Part shown: positions 38,101 through 53,100 of the stretch, one piece after another | Numbering within the stretch: position 1 is the first letter of the stretch | Layout: each line of letters opens with the position of its first letter | Assembly: GCA_034766995.1 (NCBI GenBank) | Contig: CM068315.1 | Coordinates: 41,462,818 to 41,526,817, forward strand | Direction of reading: 5' to 3' | From: Acanthacorydalis orientalis | Taxonomy: Eukaryota > Arthropoda > Insecta > Megaloptera > Corydalidae | DNA length: 64,000 nt | Translations under genes and position numbers: made by a program | The notes under the pieces: model-generated | The model's database searches: none | What the model was told of the DNA's origin: nothing | What the model saw: only the letters and a program-made list of their open reading frames with translations

Positions 38101-40047
38101 ACAGTTGCTAATAATAATTATCTTTAAGTCATTACTCATGTTATTTATGAATAATAAATAATGGAATTATTTATTAATTATAATAAAAAAATAACATAAA
38201 ATAAATTTCAGAAGCTCATATTTTAGAGAATAAATTATTGTTATTTTTTTCATTTTTTTTTATTTTTCATATTTCTATAACTTTTCAAAAAATACTTGAA
38301 ATTAGTGAAATGCTGACAAACCATATAAACCATTTGTTCTAATTAAAGAAATTGTATCTACTAAACTGGAATTTTCCAAAATCTTTCCTTTCATACTTTA
38401 ATTTAGAGAAGTGTCTTTTAGAACTCTTCCTTTTGGATTTTCCAGTCCGGTCACTGTCCAGACAGAAAGTGTGTAACTTCGGAAAGTCTCAAAATATGGA
38501 ATTCCGAAATTTAGGACTTTCGTATTGTAAAAAGATTGGAAAAACTATTGATTTTCGATTCGAACCATTTCTTTAAAATACCAAATAGCTTTTTTAACTT
38601 TCACATAATTGACTTAACTATCTATTTTTCAACTATATATACTTATTATCTAGGCTTATTACTAATATAAAATATGGAGGATTTTCACTATTTGATTTAT
38701 GGGCTTAGTTATGGTCAAATATTTATGTGGGATAGTGAAAATATACATTAATATTGAAAAATTCATTTTCCAAATAAAAGAAAAAAACAAGAACAAACAT
38801 TTTAATACGGAAATTTCAAACTGCTCCCCTCCCCGAAAAATTAGATGTTTCATGAAAATCAATATTAACCGGTTCCCACTTTTTATTCAGTTTTAGTTTC
38901 GGTTTTTCATTTTGCAAAAATAGTGGTTTCGGTTACTAAAAGGGATTTTACCGGTTATGGTTTCAGTTACGGTTTCAATCCTTGATTAAAATAGCAATAA
39001 AACTGTAATATTATTAAAAAATTGTCACTAGTTTGATATTATTGGATTTGTCCAGTATAGTTTCCAATGAATGTGATTTGAAATGTCAATGCAAGGAGTT
39101 AAATACAACAAATAGCAAAAATATTAGCAAATACAAAGAAAATACATAAATTTCAACTAAATAAAAATTAGTATGAATTTATTAATACGTATATTCATGC
39201 ATGAAAGTAAAATATTTGAATGAAATCTTTAGATATACAAATGAAGTAGACATTTTTATGTACTAGTTATCCGTATTTGAATGATTATTGTTAATATAAA
39301 TTTATAATAACAAAATAACAAATTGTCTAACACAAAACACAAATTATAAGACATTTTTTAAAAACTCATATCTTCAAAATATATTGATAATTCTGTAAAT
39401 TAAGTGTGTGTGTTACTATGTATTCATAGACAAGGATACAGAATGTGTAGATATGTCCAGACACAACCTGGTTTTTTAAATTTCAAACTAAAAACTTTAA
39501 AATTCTCAAAAAGGTTGTCTTTTTTATACAAAGTTTAATTGTGAATTGAATAACAGAAAGGTTTTATAACGAATACTTTAATTTATATGTAAATAAAAAT
39601 ATGATTAAAAATGAATATCAATTCATATTTTTTTCTGAATGATTCCTTTTAGAAATTTTATTACTCATTTTATAATTCTTTATTTATATAATAGATTTAT
39701 ATTTAGTAATGCAATATCCAATTAAGAAAATAAATAACGTACCACTCTAGTTGGAATAATCGCTGGTTCTGCTTCAGCAAGGAGTTCCGCACTTTCTTCA
39801 ATTGTACTCAAATCTACCTCTGCTTCCTTGTTTTCTGTAAGAAGACAATAAATAAATAAAATTAAAATCTGTATAATTTAAAATGCGACTGAGTAATTAC
39901 ATTGGTTTTTAGAATAGGTCTGCAATTATTCATGTCATCTATTATCGAATATTGAAAATAATTTTAAAAAAAATATTAAGTTGGTAGGGAAATAATTGCG
40001 TTTTTTTTGTGAATTCTAATCTTCATTTTTCAATAACTATCTATCTA

Positions 40048-40086
<39 letters not shown>

Positions 40087-43000
40087 TAACAGGAATATTA
40101 CCTCCTAGGCAACTCCCAAACATTAACCCCCCGTCAATGACCCCTCGGACAATAATAAGTATGTGTGTATGTGTTTTAATTGCCTCTGCGTTTGTATTTT
40201 TAGCTCCTTCCATATGATTTTGGTCGGTTTCTGACAAATATCTTCTAAAGCGCCTCTTTTAACATTACTTTTAACATTATTGCTCAAGATATGGCGATGC
40301 AATTCATCGTCAGACTTTTTCGTAGTTGTGCTCAAAATTCAGTTATATTATTTTTAACTATTTCTGTTTTTAAACATGCTTTACACTTACATTTTTGTAA
40401 AGTGCAAGTCTATCTATTTTTATCGTAATTTTTCTCTCTGTCTATCCTAAAATGTGTTTATTAAGTTTTAGTATATTTTTAAATAACAATATTAAACTAC
40501 ATTTTCTGGTAGAGATTTCAATATTTTAAAAGTAACTAATTTTTCTCCCTTTCTCTATCTCTAAAATGTGCATATTACTTTTTAGTATAATTTTAAATTT
40601 GTATCCATATTTTGTTGTGTCAAATAATTTTTTGTTAAAATATTTATTTTCTCAAATAAATTTTTATATGCATTGTTTGTTGTGTTAAGGAAATTTTATT
40701 TAAGAGTTTTTATTTTTATACGGAAGGTTAATGTCCGGAATATTTTTACACGGGTTTTTCTAAACAGGGGATTGTTGTCCTGGGTGGTATTGACGGGGGT
40801 TGAATATCCGAGAGTTAATAGTACAGGGGGCTATTGTCTTAGAATTATATATATATACATATATATATATATATTAATAAGGGTAAAAAGATAACGGTTA
40901 AAATATTTTATTATCTAATTTTAAGCATACTGTTTTATAATTACGTTTTATGACTGAATATTAAATTTATCACAGAATTTTATTTTGGGTAGAAAGTAAA
41001 TATTAACCTACACACCATCCGTAAAGGAGCATCCTTGCAAATTGAATAAAAATAATTAGCCATTTCATAAATACATGCGCATTTCTAATCAAATAATATT
41101 TAAAAAATATAATGACTAGTTTGTGTTGTATAGAATGAAATAAAATTCATTTCAATTATGTAGTAATGTTTATCAAAATATATAAAATATAACCGTCTTT
41201 AAATTATTCTTTATTCACAATTATAGTTTTTGCATCGTGAATAAAATTCACTTTCAGAAATGATCTTTCCACATATACCATAAAATTGTTTTTTTATCAA
41301 AATGATTAAATTTTGCTTATTTTTCATTCTGATTTTAGCCGATATGCATTTCAATAGCTATTACTTTGAAACGCCTAGATACAGAATGATAGATTTTTGA
41401 TTATTTGAACGAAAATTATATATTTTGATAAAAATGATACTATTTCAGTTTATTGAACTTTGCATATTTGAATAATAACAATAATTACAGCTGCTCAAGA
41501 CTATGAAAACGATGGTAGATGTTAAAAGCTTCACTAAATTAACAAAGCTGTTACCAAAGCAAAGCGAAAGATTTTGAGATTTGTTTGTGTGTGTTTTTTC
41601 CTTCAATAAAATTTTTCTTTTAATTTTATATTAATAACTTATAGTTATATTAAGAGTATATTTCTTTAATTTTGTTAAAGTCGTCGTGGCAGATGTAATT
41701 ATGTTTTAAAAACATGTGTCGATGTAAATAAAAAAAGCATGTGCGGATGGACACCTCTACTCAAAATTCTGTTGTTGGGCATGCGCACCGTGCCGTTTGG
41801 CTGGTCCGTGATTTGTGGTACACCCGCTGTTGATTCTTGGATGACCGGAACAGGAATGGAGTTCATTTGAGTCATACCATTGTGTGATGGTATTAGTGGT
41901 GATGATACGCCACCGTTTGGAGCTTTTGGATCGTCATCGTTTGTTAGCTGAAATGATAAAATATTTATAGTCACAAATTTAACAAATCCTTTATAAATAT
42001 GGATTATAAATATGGATCCTTTATAAATATGGATTGTTTTTCTTAAATAGACGTTTATTAATACGAATCCAACTTAAAAAATCTATCTAAGTAACTTGGT
42101 TACTTATTCTGCAAATAATTTAGAAAATTTTAATATTCTTCATCAAAAAAAAAACTGTTTTTCTCAATAGCTTATTAGGCCTTAGTAAACTAAAAATGTG
42201 TCATTTATTGAAATAAAAAGAAAATAAAGATTCATTAGAAAGTACATCCTAAATTTTAATCTATGCTTAAATTAAAAGGGCATTTTAAACATAAATATAC
42301 AATTAAGATGTTACAAATATTATTTATTTTCGAGCTCTAATAATCATAGCTTTTGATACGTTCTTAAACTCCAAATATTCATTGTAACTTTTAATCTAGT
42401 AAAAAAAAATTATGATAATTACAAAACTGAATATATTTAATCAATATAAGAATTGCATATTTTCACAAATTTCTTCCCCTTTTATTTCCACTTTTACTAT
42501 TTATTTTTATCCTATATAAGAAACTAATAAATAACTGAGTCTAGATTAAAAAATATATATTAAATAAAAATTAATTATGCATTTACCTTGAATGAAACAC
42601 TTTCTTGTACCATTTTAGTCGCTTGTTCTTTCGATAACAAGATATTAGCATCAGTTTCTAGCTCCATACGTCTCCTGTACTGTCTATCTGTACGATAAAC
42701 CTCATAAGCACATCCTACAATAACCACAACGAAGAGAGTCGCAAAAGCTATCACAACTGCTCGTCCAGTACTTTCTTCAGTTTTAGCCGAATTTGCGTAC
42801 AAAGATCTGATTTATTGAATAAAGAAATATGATAAATCAAAATTAAATAATTTAATTTATGATCAGAACGATAGCAAACCTATAAGGAATCCTTGCTGGA
42901 GGATCTTCTACCCAGGCTTTATCTAACCCGTGGCTGATATTTAAAGTAGGACCTGCTGGTATTTTGTGTACGATATCAAATTGGTCACTGCATTGAGCAC

Positions 43001-46000
43001 TTCGTACACCGTGTGAGTTGGTTACTTGTACTTTTTCAGCACCAGCTTTTGTGAATAGCATGTATTCTTCAAGAGGTTTCATTGTGTAATTGTTTATTTC
43101 AAGAAAAACATCTGTAAAAAATGTAATGCTTGACTATAATAATAATCTCGAAAAAATCTTAAAAATGAGAATAGTTTTTAAATAAATACGGGTTTGTTGA
43201 ACAAAATTTTCTTGGGGAGATTTCTAGGAATGTTGTGAATTTTTCAAAATGACTCTTGATTGGATTTTAATAGTTATAAATTCTTCTTCTTTTGTTTAGT
43301 ATTAGAATTTTTGATTGAAACTTTTTGAGATTTGTGCTTTTTTATATTTGTATAATTTTTTTCTGCACTTTTTAAATTTATTCTAATTGTTTTCTTTCAC
43401 TATCGAGGAGTTGAGCATTTAAATTTTATCCCAAGTGGTACTACAGTAATAAATAATAAAGTTTTAATTTAGAATAAAGACATTAAAATAAAGTTTTATA
43501 TCGTTTAAGTAACAGAAAGAAGATTAGAACAGAAAAATGATTAGAAATATGAAATAAAATAACTGGTTGTTGCCACAATTATTTTTCTGTTACTTCGGCT
43601 AAATTATCCTTCATCAATTAATATCTCTCCAAACATCATTACTGAAATATCTTTTTTTGTTTCCAGTTGGCTCAATTGATGGGAAAATCACTTGAAAATT
43701 AAATAAGTTGGAGAATTCATTGAGTATACAACCGGCTGCATGCCTTTTCCCTAGTATGAATTGTTTGTTGGCTGGTGTGTATGTGTGGTGTGGTGGGGGA
43801 GGGTAATTCTTTTATGAAAGTTGATGTTGCATCACGATAATGCTTCTGTTTACAATAACGTGATTTGTCTCTGCTTAAAATATCCTTCCAGCAAATTTGA
43901 AATCTCAATAAGTTATTTTTACAATTATTATTATTTATTTATAATCTAGATATCATTTAATATAAGTCAAGGTAGTATACGAGGGAATATTTTCCAACTT
44001 TTCAATAAATGTTTGTTATTGGACTCATGCAAAATTCATCAGATATACTATTAGTGAATTCTAGTAGTCAAATTTGGAATAAAATTGTATTAAAAATCGT
44101 TTAATACTTATTAAATTTCCGTAATTAAATTTCAAAATTTTTTCATGCACAATACTAGAAATATCAATGAAAAGAAAACGGTTTTACAGGATACATCAGA
44201 TAAAGAAAAAACGCTTAAGTTATTTATTTATATTAAAGAAAAGGACTGAAATGACATTTTTCATAATCGGAAAAAGAATTGATTTTGAAGTATAATATTT
44301 AAATACAATATTCAGTTAAGTTCTTTATTCTATTTAACTTATCTGAGAAACGTTGAAGCATACAATTATGATACTGTGGTTAAATTATCTTAAATGAATC
44401 CATTTTCCAGAATTTTCATTTCTTTTGTATCCTAGTATTCTGAGGATAACAGTATTGTTATCAAAATGCACATAAGCAATAGTCAAAAATGATTAATAAT
44501 CATTTATTGAAGATTTTTAATCAGATATTTTTTTGTATTAGGTTGATAGAAAAATAATTACGGATTATGCACCCATTTGTCAAGATTTTTTGATTTTTCT
44601 AACTATTTTAAGCGGTTCAGAACTGTTGGACGGCTAACGCCTAATTTTTGTGCAAGCTTTCGAATTGATTCAATTAACGCCTTTAGTTGGTCGTTATGAA
44701 ATGAAAAAGGACACCCACGACCTTCTTCATCTTCAAGGCTCTCGTCCTCAGCATGAAATTTTTGGAATCTCCATTGCACCATACACTCCTTAACAGTATC
44801 CAAATCAAAAGCATCATTTAGTTCATGAGCGATTTCTGCTGCTTTACTGCTCGTTTTAAACTCATATAAAAATTACTTTCATTTGCTTCTTTTTTATCTT
44901 TAATTGAATAACTAAATTTGAAGTAAAATTAATAAATTAATGTCTATGTTACCAAAGTACAGATCGAAAAATGCATTTTAAAACGATATTAACATGAATA
45001 CGATGAAATTACACTTTCAGTGAATAAAATAACGCTAGAAATCAGAAAACCAAGACTGTAATTATTTTCCTACCAACCTAATAGTGCGTGAGATGAGAAA
45101 ACGATTCATTTGTGAAACATTAAACCAGATTTACCAGACCGTATAATGATTACAAAAGAGATGTTTTCAAAATGAAAACCTTTTAATGTAATTTTTAATT
45201 AGATTTTTTTAATATATATTTTTTCATAAATAAATAAAAAAATCGACAGAACTTACTCGACAGACATCCATTATATCCTTTGTACAGTGCAAATCTCGGA
45301 TCTGTCGTATTCAATCCACCAACTTGGACTTCGTTGGCGCCTTGATCAGGAACTTCTGGAAGACTTAGTCCCAATATTTTATTCAAAGAAATATTTTCCC
45401 TATCTATACGCAATTCAGCACTATCGTTGTCTCGTTTATAATACACAGAATGTCTAGCGCCGTTCAAAAAGTTTTTATCCAGGACACGTGCACTGTACGT
45501 CGCTTCAGCTTCACGATCTTCTTCAAATATCAAATGACCTTCTGGACTTAAAGCAACGAGCAGATAATAACTTCGACTATAAATAAATTTTTCAACCCGA
45601 TTACTTATTGAAAAAATCGATATACTTGTGATTTTACCTGTTTACAGTTTGGAGTAACATTAAAACCGTACTTCTTTGTCGTAGATCATTACTTGAGAAC
45701 GCTAGTTGGACTTTCACATGATTCACAGATCCATTCAAAACGAATTTTCTTTGCAAAACCGATTCGCCACTAAAATCAGCACCTTTCTCTTCATTGCAGA
45801 ACTCCCCATAATAGCTAGTGTGTTCGCATAAACATGTATGTTCTTGTCGACGGAAATCCTCGATACAAATACCTTGATGTTTGCATGGCTGTGCGTCACA
45901 TTTCATGTTACAGTCAGGTTTAACTCCTTTAATATCTGAGGAAGTAAAATATTTTTTTATTTACTGTCTTTATATGTTATTGAATTTTCGTTGAGAAAAT

Positions 46001-46262
46001 CAATTCGATTTTTATATCATATACCTGATTGTCCATCTTCAGTGACTTTCGCTGCGAGATCGACCAGAATATCACCAATTTTTAATCCTCTTATACAGCC
46101 TACATATCCAGGAAGTTTTGGCGGTTCTGATGAAACTTTCAAGAGACTGTGTTCATCGTAACCGCCGATATTTATTTGAAAATATTCGGTCGGCGGAGCT
46201 GGTGGTCTCGGTGGAGCCAAAACCTCTGAAGAATTTTATTTATTATACGCAACTTTACACAT

Positions 46263-46305
<43 letters not shown>

Positions 46306-47148
46306 TATGTATATATATATAAGGGTCGTTTGATGAGTTTGGTAAAAGCAAACAAAACACCGTTCTTTTTTGAAAAGAAATGATTTTATTTATCAACATA
46401 GTCTCCATTGAGGGCTACACACTTGGTCCAGCGAGTTTCCAATTTTCACATCCCATCGGAAAAGTAGCTTCTCTCAAAGTCCGTAAAATGCGTATTCAAC
46501 GAGAATTTCTTGCTAAATGAGCTAAATTTTCAAGTTTGAAAAGAGGAATAAGTAGCACGAGGCCAAGTTCGAAGCTCATAAGTGCAATTTTGTTATTGCG
46601 ATGGTCGATTTGTGGGATGATGCCTTGTCCTGGTGAGATTGCACTTTTTTGTGAGCAAATCTTAGCTGTTTTTGTTTCAGCACTTCTTTCAAACGGTCCA
46701 ATAATGTTACATAATAGGTTCCCGTTATCGTTTTTCTCTTCGTTAAGTAGTCGATCAGGATGATTCCTTGGGAATCTCAAAAAACAGTGGGCATCATCTT
46801 CCCAGCTGACAAAACGTTCTTCGCCTTCTTCGGTGCACATTCACTAGTCGTTGTCCACTACTTTGACTGCTGCTTGGACTCAGGTATGTAGTGGTGAATC
46901 CATGTTTCATCCACGGTAACGAATCGATGCAAAAATCCCTGTCCTTTTTTTCATTTTTGCAGCAAATACTACAATGCTCGTTTCAAACATCTGTAGAACG
47001 AAGAACAACGCGTCGTTTCTGGCTGACATCTTGCCTATGCTAGTTTGAAAAGTGACAATTGATAGCTGTGACATTACCAAATAAATGGTGGCGCTATCTC
47101 ATAGAATTTGACCAAACTTATCAAACGACCCTCGTGTATATATTAATA

Positions 47149-47190
<42 letters not shown>

Positions 47191-50100
47191 TTATATATAT
47201 ATATATATAATATACGATATGTGTATGTAGATGTATAAAATATGAAATGAATTCATTTAATAATTATTTTAATTTTATAAAAAAAGAAATTGCCTTTAAA
47301 ATTCGGTTAGAAAGAATAAAAAATGAAATAAATTTTGCAATACAGTTCTGAGATTGTGGTTAAATTCACTACGGGTACAGAAGCCCCTAAGTGAAATATT
47401 TTTCTGTACTTTGCCCTTTTAAGAATGATAGCCTCGTCATCAAAATGCGTATAATCAATAATGCTAAATAATGGTTAATTGAAATTTTTTGATAAGATAT
47501 ATGGAGTGAATAATTAATTCATTTGTGAAAATGAAATAAATTATTTTTTAAATTATAATCTCTGTATTTTAGCACTCTAAGGATGCCAACATCGCCATTA
47601 AAATACGCATAAATAATAATCAAAGATAATCAATAGTTTTTCATTGAACATTTTTGATCAGAACATTTTTCTGTTGTTTGTGGAGTAAAAGAAAAATTCA
47701 ATAAGTGAATTTAGCCACATTGCCAAAACTGTACTTTGATAAAATTAGTATACCTTTTTCAGGATTATTCCAGGGCTTATTCGAATAATCATCTAGTAAA
47801 AGCACCCCTAAATCGATCGTTTTATTCATTTCATTGACATGCATCGTTGTCGTATTATCATCTCTCTCGATTGCGATTTGTACAGATTCACCATTATTCA
47901 GTTGCGGATAATCGACGGTTATATTCGTTATGTCATTCCCATAGTTGAATAGATAAACCAGTTGAGTCCCATTCTCAATATACAAATGTACGAAATTGTT
48001 TAAATGATCGTTCGCGTATAAAACCAAAGAAGTATTATCGTACGTTCTTAAATTAATCAAAATTTGGTCGTGCATTATGCTATATAATAGCATTTTGTAA
48101 TCGTCTGTCGGATCATCAGATAAATAACTCGATTTTATGTAAGCTTCCGGTGTTTTAAAAGTCACTGCTTTATCGTTGATATCTGGAAATTAATTAATTA
48201 ATATTTTTATTTGATACAAAATTCTATGCTGAATATATGGAATGCTTATAATAGAGTTAATTATTAGGAAAGAGTATTTTTATATATTTTATTTAAAATT
48301 TGATTTTTGAAAAATTCTCAATTAAATTCTATGACTATTTCATTTTTTATTTAACATAAAATAAATAATGCATAACAGAACATTCTACAGCTTCACTATA
48401 TGTTAATCAAAAGGAGTAATAATATTATTAATTGTAATGAGTATCGTAGTGATTGTAAGTAATAATATTTTTTAAGTAATCACTGTATCAAAATGGAAAT
48501 TAATTTAAGACTCACTTTCTTCACAATAAGTTCCGACGTGCGCCCATGGATTCTCACAAACACACTGAAATGTGCTCCAAAGTTCACGGCATCTAGCGCC
48601 ATTCTGACAAGGATTTGGAACGCAACTAGGTTTACAATCTTTAATAATTTCACTTAAATGAACACTCATGTAGCTGTAAATATCGAGGATCTCTCCATTG
48701 ACGACTAAACCCCTAAAGCAGCCTATTAATCCTTGAGTCACTGATGATTTCTTCAATAAGTCACTGTAAGTACATTAAAGAGAAATAAAAATATTTTTTT
48801 ATTGAAAGCAATATCTTGAAACTTAATTTTTAAATTTTATAAAATTGTTTTGGATTTTTTAAATTTTATAAAAAATGTTTTGATTTTTTAAATTTTGTAT
48901 CTTTCTTAACGTAAAATATATTCAAATATTTGCGGCCACAAAATATTATTGTTTAATTTTTGAGTGTGGGTAAAAAAAGAAATAAATTTTTGAAAAAAAT
49001 TAATCTAAGTGGATTTGTTTTAAATTTTTACTACTAGTCAGTAGATTAAATGTTAACATTTCATTTACCTGCCTATTTAAACATTGAATTGTTTGATAAG
49101 ATTTTAATATGTTTATTATTTCATATAGTTGCCATTCATAATAATGTTTTGAAATTTGATTCAAAAAAGAAATAAAAAGAAAATATGACTAGTATAGTAT
49201 AAATATGTTAAAATAATAAGAAATGAAAAACGTTATGTGTTTAAAAAGTAATATTTAAATATCAAATTGCAGTTTATTCAAATAAAAAAATAAGATAAAT
49301 TTTAATTTTTTTCTGAAATTATATTATAAAACCATTTAATACTTTTATAAGATTTTTTTAAAAAATTATACATATTAAATCTACTAATAAAAATTAATAA
49401 AATTTAATTACTCCTGTTTATTTTTTAAGACACTTACAATGGAGCTCCGCCGATAAACATACTGCCTTCAAACGGTCCAAATTCTTCTTCAGGTCTTAGA
49501 TCCACCATTTGGTAATCAGTATTAATCATAAATCGTACATGATATTGATTATAATCGATCCATACTTTGTGCCATTCTCCTTCGTTCAATTTTCGACCAG
49601 ATTTGATGACAAGTCCTCGTGTCGTACCAGTGTTTAAGGTAAAATTAAAAGTCAATTGATAATCTATAAAAAATGTAATTACAGAAAATGTAATTTTATT
49701 GTTGAAAAAAGGGGATAAATCAAATATATACCATCTGTGATTGCGACCATAAAACTGGGATAATTTGGTCGAATCGGCGGTTGATTTAATAAGATTGCTT
49801 TTTCGCCTGTGGTTCGGAATGAAAACGCTAAATCACCTTTTCTCCAGCCAGGTACTTCGATATAGGACTGACTGGTGGTAAAAGTGACGACATATTTTTG
49901 CGTATCTGAAGTAGAATTAAATTATTTAACAGGAATTTCGTTTTTAATTATTTATTACACAATAACTGTATATGTATCAAAATGACTCAAAGTGTAATCA
50001 AATGATTTTTTATTATATGATCTTAAAAGATCATTTTATATAAAGATTTATGATGGTGGTCAAAAAAGCTATAATGGTACAAATCAAAAATTAAGTCAAT

Positions 50101-53100
50101 TAAAATACAATGGGTCTCATAAGTGTATATTCATAACACAATAGTGAAATTGTAGTTAAATTTACTTTCATAAATAAATTATTCTTTGAATCAAAAATAT
50201 GATTGGCCAATCTTACTTACTCGTTTCAACGCATTCTAAAGGACCTAATGTAATTCTCCCTTGCGCATCTTTTTCCAAATCAGGTTGTTGTAAGAAAACC
50301 ATCTGCGTGATACCAAGACTTCGTTGCATGCTATAATACCCTTCATCCGAATTCCATTTCGCTTCACTGACATCACAGTTACACCATTGCGACGGATGTT
50401 CACAATTTTTATTCACTGCACAAGGACAAGTTCCTCTTTTTGAGTCTCCTAAATAGTCGACAGTGTGATTATTGTACGAACTGATAAACCAAGTAGCAGA
50501 ATGCAATTCCAGCGGAGCTTTATAACAATCGTATTTAATATACTGACTACAATTCAACGAATGCGAGATCAATTCTTGTAACATTTCCGCAGTGAATTCA
50601 CGATATTTGATATTAAAACTGAAATCAGCCTCGCCGATAGATCTGACGTCGACTTGACTTGGTAAATTGTGTTCGACGATTGTCTTAGTCGAATCTTCAG
50701 AGCTTTGAAATTCGCATCGTACGTGTGCTGGTGGGAAAACTCCATTTCCATCGATGTCTATCAAATAAACGTCCGGTTTTGTGTAACCGAGCAGGGCAAG
50801 TTCTTCGCACGTTTTTCGGAATTCAGCGAAGTGACAGTTTTTGCCTATATATCCGGTTCCTTTGCAATCACATTTTAAACGATCTTCTTTTACGGAACAT
50901 TTTCCACCATGTTCGCAAGTATTTGGTCTATGACAAGGATCAATGAAACGACAATCGTCTAGGGCTACTTCACCTATCACTCTTTCTGTTTGAACTACGT
51001 ATCTAGAAAAATAAATAATTGTCTAAACTAGTAGCAGTGCTCGAAGTAAAACAAAAAGAAAGTGATATATTTAAAAAAACAAAAACATGAATATTGTATT
51101 GTAAATGTGTGATATTTTGCTTTCAAATAAGCATTTATTTATACAAATGTATCACACTTTTTTTTAAATTTTAAGAATTCATTTTTGTTTGTTTGAGTTT
51201 AACTTGAATGCACTTTGATAGAGACGCCATTATCATTAGAGCACCAAGGTACAGTTTTTTTAACATTTTTTTAAGTACCCTGACGTTTTTATGATATCAC
51301 TTTCAAAATGTGCATAAGCTATAATCAAAAATGATCAATAATGATTTATAAAATATTTTTTTATGGTTTATGGGCTGAAAAACAATACATTTATAAGTGT
51401 ATTTAACTACAGCGTTAAAATGTACTGTGGTGATTATATCATCTGTAGAGTATGGAGATACACAAGAATATTTTCAAGGAAAACAATATTTTTGGTGGCT
51501 TTTTAATTTAATTTTTGAATGCTCAAATTTTTCACTCACGCCACAAATCACTATGTTTTTAAGATCAGAAATGGCACAGAAACAACGGATTTGGACCTTA
51601 ATTCTATAAAATGGCTAATTTAAATTAATATATTTTTTCTTATAACCGATAAATTTTCAACTTTTATTTTGTTTACGATAAGTGAACGTCCAATTAATCA
51701 AAAAAAATTTAGCACTCTTTCCCTCTTCCCGGCTTCAGAGGGTTAACCAGACCTTACCAGATGTATATATAATTAACCAAACCACAGAATACCTGACAAG
51801 CTTTACCTAGACATCAGACTAGTCTCAATCTACATAAGTATATATAAATAAAAAATAGCTTTTATGTAAAAAATATGCTTTCGAATAATATTAATTTTGA
51901 AAAATTATTTTTCAGAGAAATGTTTTTACCAACGCAAAGGATACGAGCGAGAATTATTATTTTATAAACTCATTGATGTTGAATACAATGAATTATATAA
52001 TAATTCGTTGTATTCTACTTGCATTCTACTACTACTGTAAAATAAATGTTATATAAAAAAATAATAGTTGTTAATTTTAAAAATAATATAATAAGTGGTA
52101 TAAACTTTACCTAGGTTCTAAGAACGCTCCATTAAGAGTAACTTCCCTCATACATCCTACTAAACCAGCTGCTGCATTCCCTCTCAAACCACTACCGACA
52201 ATCACTTTATCACCCAACTGAAAATGAAGACCAAATAATTGTGCCTGTTTGTGTCTATGATCCACAGTCAATTTTAATTCTCCTAACGCATAGTAAACTT
52301 CCACAGTATGCCATGATGCTGAATTCGGTTCATACTTAACACTCGTAAGATGCGTCATATTTTTACCAACATCTGGCACAAGTTCGAATCTTATTTCTTC
52401 ATTCACTGCTCTGATTTCCCAATAACCTAAACCACTTGCAGTAGTCACGTCACTCGAAGCCAGCACGGCTAAACTACGACTACTCTTAAAGTCGAAAGTA
52501 AGACTCAACGTATCTGTCTGATTATTAGGCCACCAGATGTGGGAGGTTGCGAAAGGATACGTAATAGGGATCACATCAACATCTGCTTCATAAAATTCCG
52601 GTTCGAGAACACCTATATAATGTACTTTTGGGTTCTGTTTCTTCAGTTCATAAATAATCGATACGTCGTTATAGAAAACATACTGTAAACTTCCAACGAA
52701 ATTATTATGAGAGACGAGACCTTTCTTCCCTTTAAGCTCAGGGCCTCCGCCTATATAAATTTCTGGATCGATATATAGATGATACATCGTACCAGGAATA
52801 TCTAACAATTTCACATCATGATTTAGTGATATTCGTAACATTTTTTGCTCATGGAATATTGTTAAATTGTTCCAGTTATTACGCGTGACGGCTGAACCCA
52901 GATCAGTTTTCAGTACTCCTTCGCCGAAATCAGCTTCGATACGAACTGACTGATTTTTAATTGAAGCTGCTATATAATGATGCACACCGTCAATTTCTCC
53001 ACTAGCGTAAAACAGAACTGAATCATCGTAACGTGTTTTAAATATCACTGAAATACGATTGATTTCTGAATGGACTCTGTCTTTCCAATCATAAACTCGA

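Larger units (their letters stand above)
35119..39834 (-). other. axo: Three terminal exons of the cytoplasmic tail
   Basis: Exons 39743-39834 (NKEAEVDLSTIEESAELLAE), 35625-35679 (DNGVEIFPTIPEQKILEE) and 35119-35300 (DEVEEIQLVRPQVYEPIRGN, ending LESVLSLD). They join in frame with GT-AG sites. The tail is acidic and Pro/Ser-rich, without a recognised domain or canonical PDZ-binding end. Confidence 0.75.

Noticed and set aside
46496..46840. Minus- and plus-strand frames in 46.5-46.8 kb
   Set aside because: They are pieces of the dead mariner copy J, read in wrong frames or opposite strand.
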